Below, one piece after another: positions 47,238 to 55,717 of a stretch of DNA of 64,000 nucleotides; within the stretch, counting starts at the first letter, position 1, and every line of letters starts with the position of its first letter. Source of the stretch: Stentor roeselii. Lineage: Eukaryota > Ciliophora > Heterotrichea > Heterotrichida > Stentoridae. The position numbers and the translations under genes were made by a program. The notes below the pieces were generated by a model. The model ran no database searches. It was not told where the DNA came from and worked only from the letters and a program-made list of their open reading frames with translations. The DNA is taken from contig RSEH01000076.1 of assembly GCA_006503475.1 (NCBI GenBank), positions 62,001 through 126,000 of the forward strand. The letters are read 5' to 3'.

Positions 47238-47423
47238 ATGGGTTGCGGATTATCCCGAGAATCTAGAAAAATTCAAAGAAGCACTGCTATAGAGATTCTT
47301 GACGAAGCCGAATATAAACTCAACCCGAATAATGCCAGTGTTGCCAAGTTCAAGTCAGGAGGACAAGAGGTGAAAATTCACTTCAGAACACTTTGTGCGA
47401 ATGCTGGAAATAAGCAGAGCTAA
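47238..47423 (+). CDS. Small acylated protein
   Basis: A 61-residue frame opening MGCGLSRESRK: Gly2 is a good myristoylation site and Cys3 a palmitoylation site, and the Ser/Arg context after them is typical of membrane-anchored signalling peptides. The rest (AIEILDEAEYKLNPNN, VKIHFRTLC) has no recognised domain. It stands alone in AT-rich DNA, with 868 bases before and 1.2 kb after. Codon content (GAA, GCC, AAG) and the strong N-terminal signal argue that it is real; size keeps confidence moderate. Confidence 0.6.
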   Translation: MGCGLSRESRKIQRSTAIEILDEAEYKLNPNNASVAKFKSGGQEVKIHFRTLCANAGNKQS

Positions 47424-48624
47424 GAAGTCTTAAGGTTTTAAATAATAATTCGATACGATAAACCAAGTTGGATAAGATTTCACGGGTTAGGATGAAAAGA
47501 TTTTAGATGGAATGTGGTTTTTTGAAGGGATACTTAGAAATATTAACTAGGTTATGAGATTGTTTGATTGGGAAGAGAAATTAATTAGAAACTCCTGGGG
47601 TGTTGTGTTGAATCGGAAATTTGACGAGGGATGATTAGAAAAAGGGCTTCGAAATATTGAAATTTATTCAAAATTTAGAATGATTTACTAATTTTAAAGG
47701 TTTATATATTTGTTCATATATCTCTTTAAAGATTTTGATGATTATTTTTGGATTTTCGGTTGAAAAGGAACTTATTATTTTTAATCTTTCTAATTCAGGA
47801 TTTTTCTTTAACTACATCAAGATTTTAAGAATTTTTAATGAATTTTAGAGAATATTATCTTTTAGTTTTTCATGATAATTAGTTATGAGCCCAAGTCCTA
47901 ATATTTATTAAATTTATTATTTTCTTGGATAATATTTTAATATAAGCTTTCAAGGTTTATTTCATAGTTATGTTTGTGCAATTAATGATAGCTTAATATT
48001 TGGAAATTATAATTAATTAATGTAGAAACTATAATCGAAATATTAATATTGGGCTTTATTAATTTCAAGTACAAAGTCAGCGAAAATTATTTGATTTTAT
48101 TAATCTAGTTCAATATATTTATAAAGAGAAATCTAAAGAATTTATTCCATCAGAAATAAATAAATAATCAGATAATATTTTGATATGATATTAATTCAAT
48201 TTCGAATTTCTGGATATTTGATAATTATGTACTTTTTCACATTAATATCGATTATATTTTATATACTTGAATTAGTAATAAGTCTTTAAAATTATGCATC
48301 AAAATTCATCAATACTTGAATTTCTATATCAAGTATTTATAGGTTTATCATCAAAATATTAATTATATTTCTTAGCAATATAAAAAATGAACAACTTGAT
48401 TATTTTGATAAAAGAATTATTTGAAAGAGTAGCATTTAGTCCAAAAATATCATCTCAAACATTTAACCTTATAATATAACAATTTTTCTGATAGATTACT
48501 TAATCTTATTTTCGATAATTATTTACTAAAATTTTCAAACCATTTTCAAAAATTTCAGTAATTTCTTACCACTGAAAGTCAATTAATGCTAAAAATTAAT
48601 TTCCTTAATCATAACTCCCTATTC
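47424..48624. other. Long AT-rich intergenic stretch
   Basis: About 1.2 kb. Immediately after the small gene (47440-47650) the plus strand is G-rich and C-poor; from 47690 on it is almost entirely A+T with many stops. No gene or structural RNA seen. Confidence 0.5.
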
Positions 48625-49962
48625 TCAATCAAAATCAGCATTTGATATCCTTGAGCCTGGCTCAACACTAGACATTTCAGATCTTCTTCCAGTCCTAAAC
48701 CAGTAATGAGATAGCCCTTCTTCAGTCGAGATTCTTTCAGATGGTTTCCAAGCAAGACACAGTTTAACAAAATCGACAACAGGAGGTTGAGCATCATAAA
48801 GAATATCTTCAAGTTTTTTTGCAAGTGGGTTAGTTTCCCCTTTGAACATCCCCTTAAAATCAAAGTAAATTTTACTTCTTTTTCCAGAATCCAAAAAGTC
48901 TTCTGGTGGTTTTCCAAGGACTTCGATGAACTTTCCTATTAACTCAATTTCAGAATTTGCATTAAATAAAGGTTTTCCAGTAATAAACTCAACAACAATA
49001 CATCCAAGTGACCAGATATCAATCGACTTGTCATACCCAGCATCAATAACGATTTCAGGTGCTCGATAAAATCGACTTTGAATATACTCATGCAAATGTC
49101 TGCTTTCTTCACACGAAGAGCCAAAATCAATGATTTTAATAACTGATTTTTTTTCCTGTTTCAACAAAATATTTTCCGGCTTCAAATCACAATGAATAAC
49201 ATTATTCGCATGGACATGCACTAAAGAATTGAGAATCTGTTGCGTAAAGCGACGAACAAGAGAAAATGAAAATCCCGAAAAGTTATTTTTTTCCATCATT
49301 TGAGACAAGTTGATACTAAGTAGTTCATAAACAATACACAAATGTTCCCGAAACTCAAAAAAATCAAACATCTTGACAATTGACTTGCAATTCCCTTTGC
49401 TAAGAATTTCTATAATTTTTATTTCATTTCTGCCGGAATCTTGATATTGTTTGAACTTTCGAATTATCTTTATGGCTACTTCTTGCTTTGACTTGTGATC
49501 CATGCATCTGACAACCTGGCCGAATGTTCCTTGTCCTAAAACCTCGATGATTTCGAAACGATAGGCCAGGTGGTCTTTTACAGTTGCTTTGTAAAATCCT
49601 TCTTTGTCTGAAAACGAGTTTGTGACTTTTGTCAGTTCATTTCTGAGATAGTAAACTGTTGGATATAACAAAATTTCAGATTTTTCGTAGGTTGAAAGGT
49701 ATTCGTTTGAATCGAATGAAAGACTTGAACCTGGTAAATTTGCTTTTGAAGAATTTTGACTACGGTTGTGGATTGATTTTAAAGCGATTTTTAGGTACTG
49801 ATAATCGGCTGATTCGAAGGATTTTTTTCTTCTTGTGAAATGCGCGATGAAACTGCCGGGTTTTGATGGAATTAGAGAGTTTTCAATGATTTTTCTTGAT
49901 TGGTGGTTTTGTCTAGGTTGCTCTGAGATGGAATCAGTAAGTTCATCAACTGTTTTATGCAT
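48625..49962 (-). CDS. DYRK-family protein kinase
   Basis: A 445-residue kinase of the class II DYRK (DYRK2/3/4) type. An N-terminal region of about 130 residues ends in the DYRK-homology-like YFYKATVKDHLAYRFEI-type lead-in. The kinase domain has LGQGTFGQVV (near 140), VAIKII, HCDLKPEN (near 257), IDFGSSC (near 280) and the activation loop YIQSRFYRAPE (near 292), in which the second tyrosine is autophosphorylated during folding. The HCD in place of HRD is the normal DYRK form. DYRKs act in growth and cytoskeletal control. The stop is TGA after NADFD. Confidence 0.9.
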   Translation of the reverse strand: MHKTVDELTDSISEQPRQNHQSRKIIENSLIPSKPGSFIAHFTRRKKSFESADYQYLKIALKSIHNRSQNSSKANLPGSSLSFDSNEYLSTYEKSEILLYPTVYYLRNELTKVTNSFSDKEGFYKATVKDHLAYRFEIIEVLGQGTFGQVVRCMDHKSKQEVAIKIIRKFKQYQDSGRNEIKIIEILSKGNCKSIVKMFDFFEFREHLCIVYELLSINLSQMMEKNNFSGFSFSLVRRFTQQILNSLVHVHANNVIHCDLKPENILLKQEKKSVIKIIDFGSSCEESRHLHEYIQSRFYRAPEIVIDAGYDKSIDIWSLGCIVVEFITGKPLFNANSEIELIGKFIEVLGKPPEDFLDSGKRSKIYFDFKGMFKGETNPLAKKLEDILYDAQPPVVDFVKLCLAWKPSERISTEEGLSHYWFRTGRRSEMSSVEPGSRISNADFD

Positions 49963-50132
49963 TTATTGGGTTATTTTTGGAATTTTAAGTGAAATAAGGG
50001 AAATTTTTCAAGATAAAATTTTTGAATTCTACTTTTTTTTGGAATGACGCATAATTTTTTTACAAGAAGAATGATAAAAATATTCTCTTTAAGATCTGTA
50101 AAAGAAACTTAAAAAAACCGTAAAATTTTAAT

Positions 50133-50996
50133 TTACCTACATTTAACGTTTTCAAAAGCCCCATCAGAAAGGAAGAGAGTAAGAGCATCCCTCAGTTTTG
50201 AAGGAAGCAATTCTAAAAAATAAGCCGGGATCCACACATACCCAGGCAAAAACACTTCTTCTTTCCCAAGACAAATCCCTTTATAAATCCCTTCAACCGC
50301 TTCACTTATTTCAAGTGATTTTATAATTGGAACGTTTTTCACATGAAAACCTTCAAACATCTTTGTTTTAATATGATATGGATAAACTATTGTCACTTTT
50401 TTTGCACTTCTTTTACGCTTGAGCTCAAGTCGAAGAGATTTGAAAAACATGTCTCCTGCAGCTTTACTTGCACAGTAATCAGAAGATTTTTCATAAGCGT
50501 TTTTACTGACGATTGAGCAAATAAAAACAAATTGTTCACAAATTTCAAGCATTTCTTTAGTAACCATTGCATGTCCAAGTAAATTAACACTAAGGGTTTT
50601 TGAAAGGCGATCTGTAGGCATGTTTTCAATCAGGAAGTTGCTAGAAATTCCTGCATTATTGATTAAAATATCAACTTTTCCAACGATTTCTAATGTTTTT
50701 CTTAAAGCTTCTTTAATCTCTTGATAAGACGTAATGTCACATTTGATCAAAAAAACTTGAAAGCCCTTCATTTCGATTTCATTTCTTAAGTTTTCAAATA
50801 AACCCTCACAAACATCCCAAATAACGACTTTACAGCCTTTAGAAGCGTAACGAAAGGCTAAATCTTTGCCGAGTCCCTGAGCCGCGCCAGTGATTAAGAC
50901 GGTTTTAGAAGGCGACACATCTTTGAACCTGAGTTTATCATAAACAAACAAAAGAATCAGATAAACCAGATACCAGAAGATTATAATGAATAACAT
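50133..50996 (-). CDS. Short-chain dehydrogenase/reductase, SDR16C/RDH-like
   Basis: A 287-residue classical SDR. An N-terminal hydrophobic segment (about 2-20) would anchor it in the ER or lipid-droplet membrane, as in RDH10 and 17-beta-HSD11/13. Cofactor motif TGAAQGLG (near 35-42), a D in VVIWDV that suits NAD(H), NNAG (near 110), catalytic Ser in ICSIVS and YCASK (near 173) are all in place. Likely acts on retinoid, steroid or fatty alcohol-type substrates; which one cannot be said. Confidence 0.87.
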   Translation of the reverse strand: MLFIIIFWYLVYLILLFVYDKLRFKDVSPSKTVLITGAAQGLGKDLAFRYASKGCKVVIWDVCEGLFENLRNEIEMKGFQVFLIKCDITSYQEIKEALRKTLEIVGKVDILINNAGISSNFLIENMPTDRLSKTLSVNLLGHAMVTKEMLEICEQFVFICSIVSKNAYEKSSDYCASKAAGDMFFKSLRLELKRKRSAKKVTIVYPYHIKTKMFEGFHVKNVPIIKSLEISEAVEGIYKGICLGKEEVFLPGYVWIPAYFLELLPSKLRDALTLFLSDGAFENVKCR

Positions 50997-51057
50997 TAAT
51001 TATTACCTTCTTGTTAGAGAAATATGAAGGTACTTTCATACCTTTGAATTACAATAA

Positions 51058-51534
51058 ATGGCAAGTCTCAAAGCTACTAAATCTCCTCAGTTCTTCCAGT
51101 CAACTAGAGTTGACTCATGCCAATATGTGGCGAATAAAAACGGGCAAACTGTCGCTGTTTCTTTTCCGGTTACGAAAACTGGATATAAGGCTCCGAACTC
51201 CTGGGTGAATCAAAAAAGATCTTCAGAAACCGTAAGTCATTCTGGTGCTACTTACCGGGTTCATTCGAATATGCACGCTGGGATGAATGGTAAGCCACTA
51301 GTCGCTTACAATCCAGACTCATATCGAAATCGTCTGCCAACTGCTGAGTATGTCGCTCCATATCGCAATGCCAGCCAGTTTGAAATAGGAGACCGAACGG
51401 CTTGTAGTGCTAAAGCCGTCTTTAGAACCACAAACCAGGCTCTCCTAACCTCAAAAAACATTCTAGACGGTCTAACCAACCAAGGAATCATAGCCGAGAA
51501 GACAAAGTGGCATAAAACTAGAACTTTAGACTAA
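51058..51534 (+). CDS. Small hypothetical protein
   Basis: A 158-residue protein from an ATG after ACAATAA, ending in TAA. It is rich in Ser, Asn, Thr and aromatic residues, with short motifs such as GYKAPNSW and NPDSYRNRLPTAEYVAPYRN that have the loop-rich look of microtubule inner proteins, though no named family is recognised. No membrane spans or coiled coil. Divergent from the SDR gene across about 60 bases. Confidence 0.6.
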   Translation: MASLKATKSPQFFQSTRVDSCQYVANKNGQTVAVSFPVTKTGYKAPNSWVNQKRSSETVSHSGATYRVHSNMHAGMNGKPLVAYNPDSYRNRLPTAEYVAPYRNASQFEIGDRTACSAKAVFRTTNQALLTSKNILDGLTNQGIIAEKTKWHKTRTLD

Positions 51535-51670
51535 TGTTAATTTCTTAGGATGAAAACATTGAAGTCATAATCTCCTCCTATTTAAACCTCCCTTCAAAAA
51601 TTCAAACTAAAAAAAATCGACTCTTCAACTTTTTTAAAGGTTCTTCACACTCCACTCAAAAACTAAATAA

Positions 51671-52012
51671 ATGGAAGAGGAAAAAGCCCAAGTAATCGAC
51701 GCTTCACCTTTAAGTCCAGGGGCAGAGTCACGGCCTTTGACAGTTGAAGAAGTAGCAACTTTCAATGAAATCCTGATGGGCTTTCTAACCAGACACGATA
51801 ACTCTAGACTAGAAGAGTTGTTCAATTTGTTCGATCGAAACAAGAATGGCTCATTAAGTCCACTTGAGATAAAAACAGTCATGGAACAGATCTCAGGACA
51901 CGGTTTCTCAGACGAAAAGCTGCAAAATCTATTATCAGTAGTCGACAAGAACCACGACGGACAAGTGGACATAAGAGAGTTTATTGCAGTAATGAAGAGG
52001 TTAACAGATTAG
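51671..52012 (+). CDS. Two-EF-hand calcium-binding protein
   Basis: A 113-residue protein with a disordered head of about 30 residues and two canonical EF-hands: loop 1 DRNKNGSLSPLE (residues 55-66) and loop 2 DKNHDGQVDIRE (92-103). All calcium-coordinating positions are filled and the central Gly is present in both. It resembles one lobe of calmodulin or centrin, and may be a small cytoskeletal or signalling calcium sensor; the partner is unknown. Convergent with PIG-V, 22 bases apart. Confidence 0.85.
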   Translation: MEEEKAQVIDASPLSPGAESRPLTVEEVATFNEILMGFLTRHDNSRLEELFNLFDRNKNGSLSPLEIKTVMEQISGHGFSDEKLQNLLSVVDKNHDGQVDIREFIAVMKRLTD

Positions 52013-52034
52013 TTAGACTATTAATCCATTAGAA

Positions 52035-53339
52035 CTAAGTCCAAGGGTAAAAGTTGCTGAACAATGCGATTCCAACCCAGAAGTATCCAGCGAAAAACCC
52101 GAGAACAAAGAGATTGTCTTTAGCTGACTTTCGACAAATGAACCAGTAAAGCACGGGCAAGGAACAAAGAGCTCGAGTGATTATCTGCACATTTGCTATG
52201 AAGACTAAAACAATTAAATTCGCCAGCCAATACAGAATGAATGGAGAAACTAAAACATTCAAGTAATGATGACCTGGCTTCTGACCTGAGTGGAATGACC
52301 CGAGACTGATGAAAGAAACGAGATTTGACCTGATGTAAGACCTGATCCCTTGAAAAGATAGTAAAATCATTGGAAATGCCAGAAGAAAATTAGGCACTTG
52401 CTTTAATTCCCAGTATTTAAAAAGTCCTACGTTCCAATATCGCTCTTGAACAAAGTTGTAGATGTTTGGAAAGAATGAGGAACAATAAGGACTACTTGAT
52501 GATAATGATTCAGGGTAACAGTAAGTCATGTACCCGTAAATGAGAACTGAAAATAAAGGACTTGCGTGGATCAGACCTGTTGTAAGAAGGGTGAAAAACT
52601 CTTGAAGTAACTGAAATTTGCTTTTAGAAGTGAAAAATCGACTTGCGCTCACTGCCAGTTGAAAGATGTACAAAAAAGTACCGTTTGACCTGGTTCCAGT
52701 CGCCAATGCGAAGAATAAAGAAGCGAGATATCGACTTTTGACTGATGTCTTCAGAAGCACTTTCCCTTGAGCCACTTGAAACCCTTCTCTATAAATCGCG
52801 TAGATCCCTGCTAAGGCGAAAGCACTGAACAAGGACTCGCTGTATCTTCATATTTCTTACACAGCCGATAAAAAAATATTCGCAGGGGTTAAAATGAACA
52901 TAAAACACACAGCACGGGTGAAAAGTCCATCTTTAAAAAGAACATCAGTCAATTTTTCCATCAACAAAGCACTGATCACAGAGCAAGTCCAGGCGATAAT
53001 AACTCCACTGATCAAAAACACCTCATCCCTGCTTAAAAAAGGTAAAAAATGCGTTAAAACAGTTCCAATTCCTCTAATCACCAAAGGAAACCCTGGAAAA
53101 AACGCATGATTCTTCTCAAAAAGGTACCCTTCATGCGCAATCTGCAGGAAAAAAAGCCCGTCCCACTTCGCAAAGCCACTAAAGACCCTACCGACCAAAG
53201 TATCAGGAACATGGCTTCCAGGCTACTTAATCGATACCAAAAAGACACTCGAGTCGTAGTCCTCAACTAAAAAATTAAAAACCACAGAAAAAACAAAGAC
53301 AACAATTTTTACCCAAATTGCAAGTTTCACGATTCCCAT
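52035..53339 (-). CDS. PIGV: GPI mannosyltransferase 2 (PIG-V / Gpi18)
   Basis: Three exons with two 15-nt introns give a 424-residue protein, close to yeast Gpi18 (433). Near residue 48 FAKWDGLFFLQIAHEGY and NHAFFPGFP match the lumenal catalytic signature of PIG-V, including the W-D pair; after intron 2 comes SAVYSESLFSAFALAG, and the C-terminus ends LFSNFYPWT, both family hallmarks. Numerous hydrophobic spans follow the ER multi-pass pattern. The enzyme adds the second mannose to the GPI anchor core in the ER lumen. GPI-anchored surface proteins are abundant in ciliates. Confidence 0.9.
52846..52860 (-). other. 15-nt intron 2 (PIG-V gene)
   Basis: On the minus strand it reads GTAAGAAATATGAAG, splitting a Val codon; removal gives SAVYSESLF. 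Confidence 0.9.
53223..53237 (-). other. 15-nt intron 1 (PIG-V gene)
   Basis: On the minus strand it reads GTATCGATTAAGTAG, between codons; removal links the ATG at 53339 and its hydrophobic signal-anchor to the catalytic region. Confidence 0.87.
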
Positions 53340-53356
53340 TTATAACTATCTTCTTA

Positions 53357-53968
53357 CTATCTCGAGGCAAAATGCCTGACCGGGTTATAAGCCCCTGGCG
53401 CAGGAGTCGTCGAATTAACAAAATTTATGTTTCTAGGGCTCTTCGGAATTGTTATCTTCGGGTTACTCGGCAGGAGGACTTCTTCATTTTTCTGGTAGTC
53501 AGAAGGACCTGGAATACGTTCTCGACTATCACCTAAAACTCGCTTTTGTTTAGGGAATGTCGGCCCTTTAGAGTAAGAAAACTCTGAAAGTAATCGAAAG
53601 TCTTCAGATTTTAAAGGAGTCGGCAAGTCTTTTGATCTTGAACTCTGAAAACTCGTGTCGGTCTTTGCTATCGCTTTTAAGACACTTTGGGATTTTGCTT
53701 TGGAAAGCTTTGAGGATTCTGCTTGAGAGGAGGATAAGTAAGGCGAGTCAGAGGATCCCAGGGTCAGCGAGGAGTGAAGGGAATCTACTAATGCGCAAAG
53801 GATTAGCTTTAGAGTTGAATGGAAGTTTTCTGGAGATGAGGGAGATTTCAGGATGCTTTCGAGAGATTGACTGATCAGAGAGTACTCTGCTGTTGACTCG
53901 AAGAATTTGAAGTGGGAGTAAGTGCTTGATAGGTTTTTTAAGTGGTTTTCTATCCCGTATGTTGACAT
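53357..53968 (-). CDS. Short STPGR (SHIPPO)-motif protein
   Basis: A 203-residue protein. The first 130 residues are helical and Ser-rich without recognised domain. The C-terminal part has two Pro-Gly-Pro motifs of the STPGR/SHIPPO type, IPGPSDY and TPAPGAYNP, with a preceding KGPTFPKQ segment. Such motifs occur in proteins lining microtubules of cilia (ODF3/CIMAP family). It lies next to a 12-motif relative on the same strand, which suggests a shared origin or role. Confidence 0.7.
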   Translation of the reverse strand: MSTYGIENHLKNLSSTYSHFKFFESTAEYSLISQSLESILKSPSSPENFHSTLKLILCALVDSLHSSLTLGSSDSPYLSSSQAESSKLSKAKSQSVLKAIAKTDTSFQSSRSKDLPTPLKSEDFRLLSEFSYSKGPTFPKQKRVLGDSRERIPGPSDYQKNEEVLLPSNPKITIPKSPRNINFVNSTTPAPGAYNPVRHFASR

Positions 53969-54022
53969 TTAAATATTGAAAGATGGGATTGTTGAATTGG
54001 ATTTAGAAGAATAGGTTTTGAG

Positions 54023-55591
54023 TTATTTACATTCGTCTCTTTCAGCTTCGGAGAATAAGATATTGAAACTTTTACGATTCCATTTATCCTGTTCTTCTAA
54101 GTAAGTGGAAGGCCCGGTTGGTTTTTTCTCTTTAAATCTATCCTCTTGAGCTACTATCACTTTTTTAGATGGATTTTTATTCTTGGAGTTGTAAGTGCCT
54201 GGCCCTGGAAGAGCTGCTTTTTTCCTTAACTCTTTTTCGTTGAATCTCTGAGCCCTGCTTGCAAAGGCCAGGTCCATCTCACTCCTACATCTAGTAACTT
54301 TAGAAAGAGTAGGGTGTAAGCTACTTGTTTTCTTTTGTACAACCTGAAAAGCCGACCTGGTTTCATAACTTCCAGGAGGAGGAGCGACGGGTTTTACACT
54401 ATTCCCCCGGTTTGACTTGCTCAGAAAAACCGCATGCGGTTTTTCATAAACACACGAATAAGACCCTAAACGTTTTTCGTTTTCTGGGTAATGACCGGGT
54501 CCTGGAGTTTTTTCAGTTTTTTTATGCACAAAACGCTTTTCAGAGCTTCCAAAGACACCTTGTTTTCCCCAGGTCTTCTTGCTTAGGTCTTCGACTAAAT
54601 CTGTCTTTTTGTATTGACCTGGACCTGGAGTTGAAGATGATGAGTAATGAAATCTTGAGTTACTTGATGCGAAGGCTGCTGAAGAACCTGCCTTTTCTTT
54701 TGGAACTTCTGAGTAAGAGTAGTGGCCTGGACCTAAATCACTTGCTTCACGTTTGTGGGAAAATCGTTTTGAACTGCTGCCGAAGTTCTGGTATTTTGAT
54801 GGTCTTGGCTTTTGGGTCGATTTTGTGATCTCATAGTGACCAGGTCCAAGCGGGTTGTTATCCTTTACTTCAAGAAGATCCTCTTTAAACCTGCTCATAA
54901 ATACAGCACTTTGCTTGAACTTGTATAAAGGTCCCATCTTAAGTTGTTCTTCTGAATAACACCCAGGGCCGAGGTCAGGTCCAGTTGTTTCTGATTGACC
55001 TAAAGATCTTTTAGAAGAAGTTTTATGCCACTTGGGCCCTTTTTCATTTCTTTCATTAGAAACAGTGTAATGTCCAGGCCCTATTGAATCTTTTTTGGTC
55101 CCTGAGTAAGTCTTTTCGGGATTCTTTTGCATTATCAGCTCTCCTGTACTGGTCTCATCGTAGCCGAAGGTCTGGTGGCCGGCTGGGATTGATGGGGCGC
55201 TCGGGACACGAGTCCAAGCTGCTGAGTTAGGGTTTTTTGAACGCTTTTTAGAAACTTTCCAGGTATCTCTGGCGTTGTAGTGACCTGGACCTGGTAGCTG
55301 TTCTCCGGAAGGGATTGGAAGACGAGGGTTCTGATTTGCAAAAGATGATGAAAATTTAGAGCTACCGTATTGATCTATTGTTTGAGGAGCTGATGATGTA
55401 ATTGGGTTATATGATCCAGGGCCAGGTGTGAATGACTCGCCAAATTTTAAGAATTTTCGATCAGAAGTTGAAGCAAAAGGTGCAAAGCTAGGATTAGAAG
55501 AATAGCTCGAGGGATTGATATAAGCTCCTGGTCCTAACGTATTAGAGTTACTATCATGAAGTTTTCTATCTGCCCTACTAACAAAAGCCAT
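54023..55591 (-). CDS. Multi-STPGR (SHIPPO/ODF3-like) microtubule protein
   Basis: A 522-residue protein, started at the MAFVSRADRK methionine because the 14 preceding codons look like flank. About twelve Pro-Gly-Pro repeats are spread evenly at roughly 30-50-residue intervals: LGPGAY, TPGPGSY, LPGPGHY, IGPGHY, LGPGCY, LGPGHYE, LGPGHYS, TPGPGQY, TPGPGHY, PPPGSY, LPGPGTY and TGPSTY. Between them are F.S...RF / K-rich spacers. STPGR proteins decorate ciliary and cytoskeletal microtubules, often on the inner surface of doublets. A cortical or ciliary role is likely. Confidence 0.82.
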   Translation of the reverse strand: MAFVSRADRKLHDSNSNTLGPGAYINPSSYSSNPSFAPFASTSDRKFLKFGESFTPGPGSYNPITSSAPQTIDQYGSSKFSSSFANQNPRLPIPSGEQLPGPGHYNARDTWKVSKKRSKNPNSAAWTRVPSAPSIPAGHQTFGYDETSTGELIMQKNPEKTYSGTKKDSIGPGHYTVSNERNEKGPKWHKTSSKRSLGQSETTGPDLGPGCYSEEQLKMGPLYKFKQSAVFMSRFKEDLLEVKDNNPLGPGHYEITKSTQKPRPSKYQNFGSSSKRFSHKREASDLGPGHYSYSEVPKEKAGSSAAFASSNSRFHYSSSSTPGPGQYKKTDLVEDLSKKTWGKQGVFGSSEKRFVHKKTEKTPGPGHYPENEKRLGSYSCVYEKPHAVFLSKSNRGNSVKPVAPPPGSYETRSAFQVVQKKTSSLHPTLSKVTRCRSEMDLAFASRAQRFNEKELRKKAALPGPGTYNSKNKNPSKKVIVAQEDRFKEKKPTGPSTYLEEQDKWNRKSFNILFSEAERDECK

Positions 55592-55717
55592 AATGTTATA
55601 ATTTAAACCAAGATCAATCATCCTTTCATACAAGTGACCCCAATCCTTAAAACTTTACATCATAAATTTTTCTACCCAACTAAAAAGGTCATTATATTAT
55701 AACCAAAACTCCATCAA

